Shown here: positions 19,433 to 29,974 of the stretch, piece after piece
Numbering within the stretch: the first letter of the stretch is position 1
Layout of the letters: each line of letters begins with the position of its first letter
DNA from: Bathynomus jamesi
Lineage: Eukaryota; Arthropoda; Malacostraca; Isopoda; Cirolanidae
Assembly: GCA_023014485.1 (NCBI GenBank)
Contig: JAJOZX010001000.1
Span: 101,001-165,000, forward strand
Direction: 5' to 3'
DNA length: 64,000 nucleotides
Notes under the pieces: model-generated
Told to the model about the DNA's origin: nothing
The model's input: the letters and a program-made list of their open reading frames with translations, nothing else
The model's database searches: none
Made by a program: the position numbers and the translations under genes

Positions 19433-19463
19433 GATTCGCCTCTTAGTATTACCTAGGCGAATC
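19433..19463 (+). other. Circovirus-type replication origin hairpin 2
   Basis: A perfect 9-bp stem GATTCGCCT (19433-19441) / AGGCGAATC (19455-19463) encloses a 13-nt loop with TAGTATTAC at 19444-19452. CATCCGGTC follows at 19487-19495. The stem differs entirely from hairpin 1, so this is not a simple duplication. Confidence 0.85.
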
Positions 19464-19612
19464 AATCGCATCGCTCTTAAAGCCCACATCCGGTCTATAA
19501 ATCGTCATATTATGTCATTATATGTCATAAATAGCTCATTTCCGGTAAGAAATAAAAATGACTTTGACGTCACGGAGTCTAAAGTATCACCGGATACGTC
19601 ACTGTTAATAGC

Positions 19613-19823
19613 GTAAGCGTTACCGTCGTACAAATGCTTGGCGTATAAATTTCCAGTCATATAAATGTTCTGGCGTACAAATGCTGGCGTATAAATTTCC
19701 GTCGTACAAATGTTGGCGTACAAATTTCCGGGTTTCTAGGTTTTGTGTGTATCATCAACTTGACACATTGCCTAAAATTTCAGTCAATTTACAAATTGCC
19801 TGATTTTAGACATTGACTGTAAC
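19613..19823 (-). repeat. Right TIR of the 4.4 kb element
   Basis: It is inverted relative to 15411-15720 and lacks the ~105-bp block present on the left. It ends ATTGACTGTAAC directly before the ATATAT TSD at 19824-19829. Confidence 0.9.
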
Positions 19824-21510
19824 ATATATAGGGACAATGTTTGCTCTTTTCAAGATGCTCGGTATTTCTCCAGTGTCTAGGGATCTTCTCCACATCCAGT
19901 ATAAGGGTGTAGCTTTTTAATTTTTACAGTTTTTTAATCAATAATACGTTCCATTTGTCCGGACCTGCAGCTGAATGTGATTTCATTTGTCCTATAGCTC
20001 GCGCTATATCTTTTGGAGTAAAATCAAAATCTGTTATGCAATCTCCTTGCAATTTCTCTTCAAAGAATGCATCTATGTCAGGTATGGTTTTGTCACTTTT
20101 TGGGGTACTGAAGACTGATTCATACTGGCCCTCAATGTTTCAGATATTTCTTTTGGATCGTCGGTTAGTTCATTATTTCATTTCCTTAAGGGCCCGATAG
20201 TGGTGCGCGTTATTGTTTTCCTTTCGCATAGCTATAGAAGTATTTTGGATTCTCCTTTATTACTTCTACCGCCTTTTCTTCTTCCCTCTCTGTATGGCCC
20301 TTAATCAGAATTTGTATTGTCCTGTCGATACTCTCCAGTTTTTCTTCTATTACTTCCATGGTATTGTTGTCTCTGCAATTAACTAACCTCGCCGCTACTT
20401 TCTTTCTTTTGCGAAATAGTGTTCGCTTTTGCCTCTCGAACCAGTTAACTCTTTCCTTTTGGCTGTGCTTTCGGAGCATATTTTTCTAAAATTCGCAGCG
20501 TCTTTTCTTTCAAGGTTGTCAGCATTTCTTTGGTTGTTTTATTCTCAAAAACTGTTTTCCACTCTATTTGGGGCATGTGTAATCTGACTGCTTCCCAGTT
20601 TATAGTCTTGGAGTTTAAGTTAAAAGTTCCAAATTTGCGTCTTTCCTCAGTATGAGTTTTGTCTTTTAATGTTGTTACCATATTTGTTGATATCTTGATT
20701 ATGCTGTGGTCTGAGATAATAGCTGGGGTTATTTATATCAGTCAAGTTTGTGTTATATGGGAATGGATCTAGGCAGTTACTTTTTTGGTGTTTTCTCTTA
20801 TCTCTTGTGTCAACATAAACTCGTTTGTTAGAACCATCAACATTTTTGTTTCCTCCTGGTCTTCTCTTGTGTCCCCTTGTCCCGGTATATATACTGTATA
20901 TATATATTTCTATCCACCGTTTTGTATTTTATAAATGGGAAATTAAAATCTCCGCAGAGTATTATAATGGGGGATAGAGTTTACAGACTTTATTAGGTTT
21001 CTTATATCATCAATGGCATCCGAGAATTTTTCAAATGGAGTGTTTGGAGGTCTATAAATGAATACCAGTACCACGTTTAGTTTTTCTATTTTTACTGCTA
21101 AGAGTTCCAGGAAGCTGTTTGATTTACTTATTACCGTCTCTGCATATGTCTCTCACGTACATAAATAGCACAGCCACCTTTACGTCTCGCTGTTCTATCA
21201 GCTCTTCATAAGTTGAAACCCTCGATATGTATCTCTTTTTTATCGATACAGTATTCGTAGTTTTCGCAGCTTCCTTGGCAATCTTTAAATTAAGATGTGT
21301 TTCTGTGAGGCATGCGATGTCCGCCCTTGTTTTGTCCATGAATCCTTTTCGGTATAAAACTTTGTTTAGTGAGTGGTTTGGTTTTATTCCTTGAATTTTA
21401 GCCAGGACAATATTTATGTTCTTAGTTTTGCGTTGCCCCTGGTGCATTTCAAGTTCGTTGTCCTTTGATATCGCGTGTTTAGTAGCCATATGGTCCTCCG
21501 AGACCATATG
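19824..21510 (-). pseudogene. CR1/Jockey-type LINE, endonuclease and RT 5' half (part 1 of 3)
   Basis: The minus strand from 21507 reads an EEP endonuclease start (INIVLAKIQGIKPN, ADIACLTETHLN), then a decayed core with FIYRPPNTPFEKFSDAI near 21070-21020. The pre-RT linker is at 20681-20210 (IEWKTVFENKTTKEML, WFERQKRTLFRKRKK, NPKYFYSYAKGKQ). The RT start (SLDTGEIPSILKRANIV) is near 19880. The frame continues into 15410 once the 4.4 kb element is removed. Several stops are present. Confidence 0.85.
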
Positions 21511-21513
21511 GCT
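21484..21513. repeat. 12-bp hairpin at the LINE 5' end
   Basis: AGCCATATGGTC (21484-21495) and GACCATATGGCT (21502-21513) are perfect inverted copies with a 6-nt loop. It overlaps the first codons of the LINE ORF. Confidence 0.7.
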
Positions 21514-21614
21514 GTGTGTTGTTTGCAGTTAAAATGTATATATGTACGGCATGAGAAGGTGCCCCCTCAAGGCATTTGATTCCGCTCGTATGTAGGAGAA
21601 TTACGAGTTGTGAC

Positions 21615-21705
21615 TGCTCGGGAACCTTGGTGCAGTGGTTAGAATATCCGACCGGCAATTGGATGGTCCCAGGTTCGATTCCTGGGAGGTGACTCATTTT
21701 TCATT
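21615..21705 (+). ncRNA. tRNA-like SINE head with pol III A and B boxes
   Basis: An A-box-like TGGTGCAGTGGTTA (21628-21641) and a B box GGTTCGATTCC (21672-21682) are spaced as in tRNAs. A T-arm CCAGG/CCTGG surrounds the B box. The expected acceptor stem does not pair, so I read it as a tRNA-derived SINE head, not a tRNA gene. Confidence 0.6.
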
Positions 21706-21778
21706 TGCTCGTTCTCTCTCCCCATCTTGTGCGGACGTTTCTTCTACACAAGCGTCGTTCTTTACATTGTATATATAT

Positions 21779-21784
<6 letters not shown>

Positions 21785-21827
<43 letters not shown>
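21785..21827. repeat. (TA)n microsatellite
   Basis: A TA run ends directly at the CAGGG terminus of the next transposon, so TSD calling there is ambiguous. Confidence 0.95.
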
Positions 21828-21830
<3 letters not shown>

Positions 21831-23130
21831 GGTGTCCCAAAAAAATGTACTCACTCTTAGACAGCCCTTTACTCATATAATTTTATTTGTTTCAGGCCAT
21901 ACTAACGTGAATATAATGGCAGACGTACGACTAACTTTTGAAGAAAGAAAATTTGTCATAAAGTGCTACTGGAAGTACGAAAACGTCACGGAAGTGCAAA
22001 GACAATTTAGAAGACAGTTTCACAGAGATCCACCAACGCGACGCACCATTGCTCGTATCAGAGATAAGTTTGAAGCAGATGGAACTGTTCAGGACGTCCA
22101 CAAGCAACGTTCTGGAAGACCACGGACATCCACCAGCCCCGCAAGAGAAGAACAACTGCTGGAAACCCTCCTCCGATCCCCAAAGAAATCCATACGACAA
22201 TCGGCTCGTGAGATAGGAATCCCAAAATCGAGCGTCCATCGCATTTTGAAACGAGTCCATTGGAAAAGTTACATTCCAACATTAATCCACGCTCTCAATG
22301 AAGATGATCCTGACCGGAGAGTTGGATTTTGTGAATGGTACCTGGACAAAAGCGCGGAAGATACAGCGTTTCCAGACAAAATTGTCTGGAGCGATGAGGC
22401 CTCCTTTAAGTTAAATGGCTCAATTAATCGACATAATTGCACCTACTGGGCTCCTCAAAATCCGCATGTTACTTTGGAACAACATTTGAACTTACCAGGG
22501 GTTACAGTGTGGTGTGGGATATCAGCATTGGGCATCGTAGGACCATTCTTTTTTGACCAAACTGTCACTGGTGCCGTTTACCTAAACTTACTGCAGGAAT
22601 CCGTCGGTCCATGCATTGAAGAGATGTTTGGTGACGAAGAGAGTACTTCCAGCAAGATGGAGCACCTCCCCACTACCATCGTGATGTAAGGGTCTATCTC
22701 GATGCAACTCATCCGAACACATGGATTGGGCGCAGAGGTTGCGTTGAATTCCCTGCACGTTCACCAGACCTCACACCAATGGACTTTTTTTTATGGGGAT
22801 ATGTGAAAGATAAGGTTTACGCCGCAAAACCTGCGACAGTCGATGAGTTGAAAGAGGAAATTGAAAGACAATGTCTCGCAATTCCAAATGAAATGATTCG
22901 TAATGTTATCGAATCCATTGGTCCGCGTTATCAGCTGTGTCTGGAAAATGGTGGTCATCAGTTTGAACATTTGCGAACACGCAGGAATGAGTAGACTAGA
23001 CTAGGGGGAAAAGACTAAACTTTTCTTTAATTTCATTTAATTTTCTTTAATTTAATGTAATGTTCTTTAATTTAACCTATTAGACTTGTATCTATGTCAA
23101 TAAACACTGCATTTATTGTCATTCAAAGTA
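21828..23130 (+). mobile_element. DD41D Tc1/mariner-like element (copy 2), 3' TIR not seen
   Basis: The left end is CAGGGTGTCCCAAAAAAATG after a TA run. No inverted match occurs before the TA run at 23131, so the right end appears lost. Contains the gene at 21916-22994. Confidence 0.8.
21916..22994 (+). pseudogene. DD41D transposase with one frameshift
   Basis: Start chosen at 21916 ([13 protein letters not shown]). HTH modules occupy roughly residues 1-110 ([12 protein letters not shown]). The catalytic motifs are [13 protein letters not shown] (D1), [11 protein letters not shown] (D2) and ARSPDLTPMDFFLWG (D3; 41 residues after D2 by my count). A frameshift near 22640 separates D1 from D2-D3; otherwise the gene is open to the stop at 22994. 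It is probably young. It differs in sequence from the copy at 9956-11383. Confidence 0.92.
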
Positions 23131-23186
23131 TATATATATATATATATATGATGAATAAAACCACGAAGGAAAGGAAACACAGAGTG

Positions 23187-23226
23187 GTGCTCAAGCGCTT
23201 TCGTCTAATGACATCCTCAGGAACAC
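23187..23226 (-). ncRNA. Minimal hammerhead ribozyme (PLE type)
   Basis: Minus-strand transcript: stem I GUGUUC/GAGCAC (one G-U), core CUGAGGA, stem II GUC-AUUA-GAC, GAAA, then A-GCGC-U as a one-base-pair stem III, with U as the cleavage nucleotide. Very short stem III is typical of PLE hammerheads. Confidence 0.78.
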
Positions 23227-23233
23227 TGCGTTT

Positions 23234-23640
23234 ATGGAATCTTGTCTTAACAAAGCAAAACGAACCTTCTATCGTGTGAATAATAACACTCGCACTTTGT
23301 CAAAGAATATTTTAGTACTTCCATTTTTCCCTGGCTTTTTAGGCATTGCTAATGTACTTAAACTTTTGGGTATTAATGTAGTATTTTCATATAACAATAC
23401 TGTGAAAAATATCATAGTAAAAAATAGCCCTACCAATAATTCAGGCATTATCTATAAAATTAGTTGTAAACAATGTGATTCCTTTTACATTGGACAGACG
23501 GGAAAGGATTTACACACGCGTGTAAAACAGCATCAATATTCCGTTAGAAAGGGACAGTCGTCCAGTGCCCTTTTTGTCCATTTATCAGAGTTATCTCATT
23601 GTATTGATTGGAATAATGCTTTAGTTGTGTTCACTCTAGC
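23234..23640 (+). pseudogene. PLE GIY-YIG endonuclease fragment
   Basis: It is open from MESCLNKAKRTFYRV. The GIY-YIG core is at residues 71-100: GIIYKI, a C78-x2-C81 pair, YIG at 85-87, then R96 and KQH. It continues RKGQSSSALFVHL to IDWNNALVVF, after which the frame is lost to AT-rich sequence. It represents a PLE family different from that at 2037-5006. Confidence 0.83.
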
Positions 23641-23977
23641 AACATTGTTAATAGAAATATTCTTAAGTCTGCTATTATCCAACTTACAAATAACTTTTGG
23701 ATTCGTTCAGAACGGATTTAGACAAGAAGGGCAAAGTGCTAAAACTTTGGTAATTTTCCCTTATAAATTTGTATGCTCCTCTTACAATTTTTATTTTTCA
23801 ATTTATTTTTATTATTTTTTTTTTTTTGTGACCTATATATCATTCAGGCATTATCTATAAAATTGGTTGTAAACAATCCATTTGATCTTGTGTTGAATTC
23901 TGGCAAAGTGCTAAAATTGGTAGTTTTCCTTACAAATTTGTATGCTCCTCCCACAATTTTATTTCTATATTATTATA

Positions 23978-24008
<31 letters not shown>

Positions 24009-24047
24009 TGTAACCTATATATAGTCTGGAACTCTTTCTTTACTTCA

Positions 24048-24087
24048 GTGTTCCTGAGGATGTCATTAGACGAAAGCGCTTGAGCAC
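24048..24087 (+). ncRNA. Minimal hammerhead ribozyme (PLE type), plus strand
   Basis: It shares the motif set of the 23187-23226 copy: stem I GUGUUC/GAGCAC, CUGAGGA core (24054-24060), stem II GUC/GAC, GAAA, A-GCGC-U stem III with U17. The 40-nt motif is complete. Confidence 0.8.
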
Positions 24088-24160
24088 CACTCTGTGTTTC
24101 CTTTCCTTCGTGGTTTTATTCATCATAAATATTTTTCACGTGTTACTTTCGTGAAATAAT

Positions 24161-24166
<6 letters not shown>

Positions 24167-24208
<42 letters not shown>

Positions 24209-24238
24209 GCTGGTGGGGCGGGTCACTAGCAAAGAGTG

Positions 24239-24303
<65 letters not shown>

Positions 24304-24409
24304 TGGTGGTGCGTGGTTCGGATTCCATGTTAAACTGTAAGTCTAAGGTGGAGTGAAAAGCTTGACCTTCATCAGAATGAACAATTCGAGCGGAAGTTAA
24401 CCAAAGGTG

Positions 24410-24455
<46 letters not shown>
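24167..24455. repeat. (TA)n blocks and a (GA)n run
   Basis: (TA)n occurs at about 24167-24202 and 24243-24300, then (GA)n at 24420-24455. The short unique stretch between them shows no feature. Confidence 0.93.
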
Positions 24456-24458
<3 letters not shown>

Positions 24459-25479
24459 TAAAAATTAAAATTACATTTTAAAATATAATTTCCGTATACA
24501 TGAATAATCATTTTTTAATTTAATGAAGAAATAACAATTAATTTTATTATTTGTAAACCAACTAATTAATGAAAAAGTGTAAAAGTATCTCAAAGGTCAT
24601 CGAGTCTTGCTGACTTATCAGCTGAATATGTTCCGGCTTCTCTCACAATGTTTAGATAAAAGATTATTATTATTATTATTATTATTTTTTTTTTTTTAAG
24701 ATTTTTTTTTTTTAATATATACGTATATGATACACACAGACTGTGCATGGAACAAGGAACTCGTCTGGAAAATTAAATCCACTATAGTCCGAATAAGTAA
24801 TCGTAAATGACAAACACTATAATTTTTTCTTTTTGATGATGTTAGCCCGACGTGAGCAACGGGTCACCCGCAAAGCGCAAAGAGGCCCCAAAAATATAGC
24901 TTCCCTCACCAGCTATCTGCAAAGCAGATAGGATCCAGCTTTGGGACAGAATCTAGGGTTTATTTACATCATGAAAAAACTCAGGAAACCATTCTGAGTT
25001 CAATCCCATATATATATATATAATATATATACACACTAGTTTCACAATTCTGTGATATATTCAAAACAACCTCTAACGCTGCCGTTGTATCTATTATAAC
25101 AATATTTTTTTATATATAGAATGAATTATACATTGTTCACCTGCTGTCTTTAATTTGCATGATGAGTTATGAGTTTTAATAAGCACCATTTATTTTCAGC
25201 GTCATTAATTTCAGCCTCTGTTTATTTTGTGCTTCTTTAGTTATAAATCTGAAACTCATTTCATTACTTGTCCTCAACCTTGTATTTATTATATACCTCA
25301 TACACTTATTAAATATTGTTAAATTTCTAATTTATACTAATGTATCGTTCATATACTCATTCTTGATAATTTTTTACTTTAGTTTTCAGTAAAAAACCTC
25401 AAAACCTTATTATTTAACATTAGATGAATACTTTTCAGTGAGAATTTAAGTATAATATACAGTATTTATGACGAAATAA
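24456..25479. other. AT-rich spacer without recognisable genes
   Basis: Contains a short ATT microsatellite near 24665-24690 and small TA runs. A GC-richer block at 24840-24960 might be a decayed SINE, but nothing confirms it. Confidence 0.5.
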
Positions 25480-27010
25480 AACTGAAAGGGTGAAACCAAT
25501 CATTTTTCTTTGATCCAAACCTACCAAACGATATATTTCTAGCAATAAAAAATAAAGATTCTAACATCAATACGATCCCAGTAAAAATATACAAATTAGT
25601 ATCCGATGAAATTGCAATATCACTCAGTAAGCTAATGAATGAATCAGTAACACAAGGCATATTTCCTGACAATCTGAAGGAAGTCAGAGTATGCCCTGTA
25701 CTTCAGTCGGGAAACCCAAGCACCCATTCCATTATCGCCCCATATCCGTATTGCCAACTTTTAGTAAAGTATTTGAAAAAATCGTGTACAATAAACTTAC
25801 TAAATTCTTAATCAAATACGATATTTTAACTAAAACAAAATTTGGGTTTAGAGGTGGACATGCAACGAAAAATGCCATAGACATGCTATTAGAAAATGTG
25901 TATCAGAAGTTAAACAGCAAAAAACACACTACCTTGATCTTCCTCAACTTGTGAAAAGCATTTGATACACTTTCGCATGAAAGTTTATTAAATAAACTTC
26001 GCATATATGGAATAAGAGGAAGTATCCTCGATTGGTTTAAAACAAATCTGTCAAATCGCCATCAGTACATCAGATTAAAAGACAATTTATCCGATAAGGC
26101 GATGCTAACTAGTGGAGTCCCACAAGGATCTATTCTTGGGCCATTACTATTTCTAATTCACGTTAACGATTTTCATATTTTTACATTATTAAATTGCGTA
26201 TAATACGCAGATGATACCACACTTACTTCTTCCCATCATAACGCAGACTTTCTGATTAATGAAACGAACAGGCAGTTAGAAAATGTGTATAAATGGATGT
26301 GTGCTAATAAACTTTTATTGAACTTGACAAAGTCATCCATTTATATGATTATTACCAAAAAACATATTAATACAAACTGTCAAGTAAAAATTGGGAATAC
26401 TATTTTTGCAAGGGTGAATGAGGTTAAAGTATTTGACATTAATTCAGACGAAGATCTAAATTTCAAAAGTTATGTACAACATATCAAATCCAAAATATCA
26501 TGATTTCTCTTCATATTATTTAAACTCAAAAAGACCCTTCCTCAAAACGCATCCCTTACCCATATTATTCCTTCATCCATCCAAATTTATTATATTGCAT
26601 TACAGCATGGGGTAGCCCAAAGAAATATATAAAACATCATTTGGAAGTAATTCATAAAAAATGTCTACGAACTCTCAAATAATGACAACAGACGAAGTCA
26701 CACTTCCCTAATGTTTAAAGATAAATATTTTAAAACTAAATAACTTATACAAATTCACTATTGCTGTCAATATGTTTACAATTATCAATAAAAATCGACA
26801 TACACCACCCATTCAAAGAGCAATCATCCCCCGTCAAATACACCATCGTTTTTACATCAGACTGCCCAAGGATTCTATACACGAACGTAACTATACAACA
26901 GAAACTACAGGAAATGCACTCTCTTTCAAAGGAGCAGATGCAGGGAATGCAATTCCATGCATATCAGGCAGGCTTTATCAATAAATGTATTTCGCAAATC
27001 ACTAAAACAG
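25480..27010 (+). pseudogene. CR1/Rex1-type LINE reverse transcriptase relic
   Basis: RT blocks appear in order, broken by stops and shifts: HYRPISVLPTFSKVFEKIV (about 25735), FGFRGGHATKNAID, KAFDTLSHESLLNKLR, SGVPQGSILGPLLFL, YADDTTLTSS (about 26206), WMCANKLLLNLTKS. A C-terminal LYKFTIAVNMF and IPRQIHHRFYIRLPK follow after a decayed stretch. Endonuclease and 5' parts are missing. Confidence 0.87.
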
Positions 27011-27138
27011 CACTTCATTATCTCCTACTAATGTATAAGTTCACTACTGCCATTTTTACTATAGTAATCAATTTTGTAATTAACTATTTAAAATATGCTA
27101 ATTTCATTAAGCGCCTTTAATTTCGTAATCTATTCTTC

Positions 27139-27140
<2 letters not shown>

Positions 27141-27190
<50 letters not shown>
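27141..27190. repeat. (TTA)n microsatellite
   Basis: About 16 TTA/ATT trinucleotides lie just upstream of the next transposon. Confidence 0.95.
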
Positions 27191-27191
<1 letters not shown>

Positions 27192-27217
27192 ACAGCATTT
27201 ATTTTCTACTCATTATA

Positions 27218-28607
27218 CTGGGTGATCCAGATAAATGGGACCCATAAAAAAAAGCCAAATATTCTTAATATTTAATTCCTTTCATAAAAACTATATATCA
27301 TTCGAAAGAGTAGAGTTACAAGTTTATTATGAAATATTTATTTTTTTAAAATGACTCCTTTCAAATGTGCTCCATTAGTTGCCAAGCATTCCAGTGTTCT
27401 CGCTTGTAAGTTCTGCATCGCTTTTGCAAGAGTGTGCGGTGGTATGGCCTGTATCTCATTTGTGATGGCGGCCTTCAATTCTTGCAAGGTCGTTGGGTTA
27501 TTTCTGTAGACCCTACTCTTTAAATATCCCCAGAGATAATAATCTAAGGGAGAAAAATCCGGAGACCTTGCGGGCCATTCAACGTCTCCAAATCTTGAGA
27601 TTAACTCGCCTGGAAACGTTTGACGCAAAACTGCCATGCAGTTCCTCGTGGTATGGCAGGTAGCTCCGTCTTGTTGGAACCAGTGGTTTTCTAGACAAAG
27701 ATCTCTTAATTTAGGAATAAGAAAATCGGTCAACATTTTTTCGTAGCGATCACCATTTACAGTGACCGTGTTTCCGGTGGAATCCTCGAAAAAGTACGGC
27801 CCTATGATCTGAGATGCAGTAAGACCACACCAAACAGTTACACGCTATGCAACGGGACTTCGGTAATATTCAATGGATTTTCTGTTGCCCAGAAACGACA
27901 ATTTTGTTTGTTTACAGTTCCATTCAAGTGAAAATGGGCTTCGTCTGACATAATCAAAGTTGCTAAAAATTGGTGGTGTCATTTACCTTCTGTTGGATCC
28001 ATTGACAGAATTGTCGTCTTCGTGCGAAATCTCCATCGTTTAGTTGTTGCACTGTTTGAATTTTATATGGAAAGAGCATTAAATTTTGCTTGAATATAGG
28101 TGTGTTCCATATCCAACTCCTAACAGCTGAGAAGCACGTCTGATGCTTATGTTTGGATTATCCTGTACAATTTCATGAGTTCTGTTAATGATCTCGTCTA
28201 TCCTTGCTGTGCGCACTCCTCCAGTTGGTTTTCTTTTTCCAATGCTGCCAGTTAGGGAAAAATTTCTGACACACCGACGGATTACTTTCTTAGAAGGTGA
28301 TTTTGACATCTGAAAATTTGTCTTGAAAGATCTTTGAGCTGAAACTACACTTCTTCCATGCTTATAATATTGCTCAGTTATGAAACGCAGCTGTTCCACA
28401 GTCCATGCAGTCATCTTGAAGGGTTAGTTTTAACTAACACTTTTATTTTGTTTTGTATCTTATCTTGTCTTGTATTGTCAAAACTATACAATCCTGTACA
28501 AACTTGTAACTATCCTCTTTCGAATGATGCGTATGATTTTATAAAAGGACTTATACTTTAAGAGTTACAGGGGTTTCTTTTGGGTCCCATTTCTCTGGAT
28601 CACCCTT
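27218..28607 (-). mobile_element. DD41D Tc1/mariner-like element (copy 3)
   Basis: The TIRs share GGGTGATCCAGA and AATGGGACCC at both ends, with flanking TA at 27216-27217 and 28608-28609. The transposase is on the minus strand. Length is 1,390 bp, a complete but mutated element. Confidence 0.88.
27338..28414 (-). pseudogene. DD41D transposase, broken in the middle
   Basis: The N-terminal frame 28414-28079 (MTAWTVEQLRFITEQY) holds an HTH with GSIGKRKPTGG and IRRASQLLGV. The first catalytic region (28080-27740) is scattered across frames with a stop. The C-terminal frame 27736-27338 has FQQDGATCHTT (D2) and ARSPDFSPLDYYLWG (D3, 41 residues later). The third DD41D family in the window. Confidence 0.88.
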
Positions 28608-28609
28608 TA

Positions 28610-28864
28610 CAATAAATCATTTAATTTAAAATTATGAAACATTTTGTAAACGCTGTATTTATTTTATCAATAAAGGTTATTCCTTAGTCAATATTTACTA
28701 TTATTAATTGCTATCATTATAATTATTATATTTTGTTGTCACTATTACTATTACATGCCACTTTCACTAAATTATTTAATATTTTCTACTAAATATACAA
28801 TAAATCATTTACTTTAAAATCATGTAACATTTAGTAAACTTTATATCGGATTTATTATTATTGC

Positions 28865-28895
<31 letters not shown>

Positions 28896-29480
28896 TTTTG
28901 TTATAACTATTACTATCATTTGCTACTTTCACTATTTTTATGTAATAAATACTGTAACGTAAATGCCATTAATTTTGCAAAGCCTCCATTCTTTCAAGGC
29001 ATATTCAGATGAGAGTACTGTGAATATAAATATTAATGTCATTAAGTCATAACAAATATCTAAAAATTGTAAAACATCTCTTACTCGTATTCTTTTCTGA
29101 ATAAAGTTTTTAATTTGAATTTGAAATAAATAATTCTAAACGTGTGAAAGAACGTCATCTAAAATTCATAAGATCTTCAAAAAAATTTTCATTAACAAGG
29201 TCAATTTTTTTAACTTCCTCCTGCTTGAATTGTTTACAACCAGTAAATTGCCGGTCCATTATGAAACGCACTTGAGAGTAGGTTAATTAATTACAAATAA
29301 ATAAACAGACAAAAAATACAACTTAGCATATATCATCAACACGGAAATTTAGTTCTCGACATTTTTTTGGTCGAGAAAACCGTCAGTTATGGTTCCGGAA
29401 ATTCCTGGCTGTTAGTATGGAAGCTTTGAAATAAGCATTTAAAAACAGTGTAACAAGTAGGATTGAACCCAAAAATTTAT
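28610..29480. other. AT-rich spacer, no gene seen
   Basis: It contains TTATTA runs (about 28857-28895) and no open coding similarity on either strand. It ends at the TSD AGCCC of the Gypsy element. Confidence 0.6.
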
Positions 29481-29485
29481 AGCCC

Positions 29486-29943
29486 TGTTATAATTTTTGT
29501 ATATAGCATTATTATTTTGTGTACCTTATATGTTACTATAGTATTATATTTTCTCCAGGTATAGGTATTCCATAAAATACTATATAATGTAAAGATTGAT
29601 AAAAGATAAAGAAAACAAATAATATATCAGAGTCAATCATGGATAATGGTCTTGGATAAAAGCAACCTTTAATAATAGTTGTCTTCTCGGTACGTATTGT
29701 AATTTAAAGAGGTGTATATAAATTAGTAACTTATCTTTGCCTTAAATTACTAAGTTAACTTTCTAAGTTAACTATCGTTAAACTTAATCTTAAAGCAATT
29801 CATATAGTTGACTCTGTTTAGTATAATGGTACTAAGTAATTATTATGTTTGTTATTTTGCAGTTATTCAGTAGATGTCAGTAGAAGTTTTAGTAGATTAA
29901 AGCCTAAGTTGAATTGAGTTTCATTTGGGCAATTCTCATTTCA
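29486..29943 (+). repeat. 5' LTR of the Gypsy element
   Basis: TG...CA termini. Two TCAGT initiator-like motifs at 29867-29871 and 29877-29881 could mark the transcription start. TTTTAGTAGATTAAA follows at 29887-29901. Confidence 0.96.
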
Positions 29944-29944
29944 A

Positions 29945-29959
29945 TTTAATCTACTAAAA
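29945..29959 (+). promoter_or_regulatory. Possible self-priming primer-binding site
   Basis: Directly after the LTR, TTTAATCTACTAAAA is the perfect 15-nt complement of 29887-29901 inside the LTR. It lacks the TGG start of a tRNA-primed site. Fold-back priming from the 5' end of the transcript, as in Tf1, is suggested. Confidence 0.55.
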
Positions 29960-29974
29960 TACTCAGCAGTCATC

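Larger units (their letters stand above)
15411..19823. mobile_element. 4.4 kb TIR element carrying circovirus-like capsid gene and two origins
   Basis: The ends are GTTACAGTCAAT and its reverse complement ATTGACTGTAAC. The TIR aligns for about 200 bp, with a ~105-bp insertion in the left copy. The inner part of the TIR has degenerate 14-16 bp units with ATTTGTACG or ATTTATACG. A 6-bp TSD ATATAT flanks it (15405-15410, 19824-19829); removal gives an in-frame VPIYKG in the host LINE. Contents in order: short tandem TTAGG-like blocks, a broken CACTA-like gene (-), origin hairpin 1, iteron-like repeats, a second CACTA-gene fragment, capsid gene (+), origin hairpin 2. No transposase of its own is recognisable. 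Six-bp TSDs and long TIRs occur in Polintons and a few other groups, but the GTTAC end does not match the usual Polinton AG end. Confidence 0.85.
23187..24087 (+). mobile_element. PLE 3' end bounded by inverted hammerhead-bearing repeats
   Basis: Inverted repeats of about 80 bp (23151-23228 and 24046-24125) surround a GIY-YIG coding segment. They contain hammerhead motifs on opposite strands. Inverted terminal copies and hammerheads are known in PLEs. The RT part is absent. Confidence 0.82.

Noticed and set aside
21615..21705. Functional tRNA gene
   Set aside because: A and B boxes and the T-arm are present, but the acceptor ends do not pair and no clear anticodon stem forms. A tRNA-derived SINE head is more likely.
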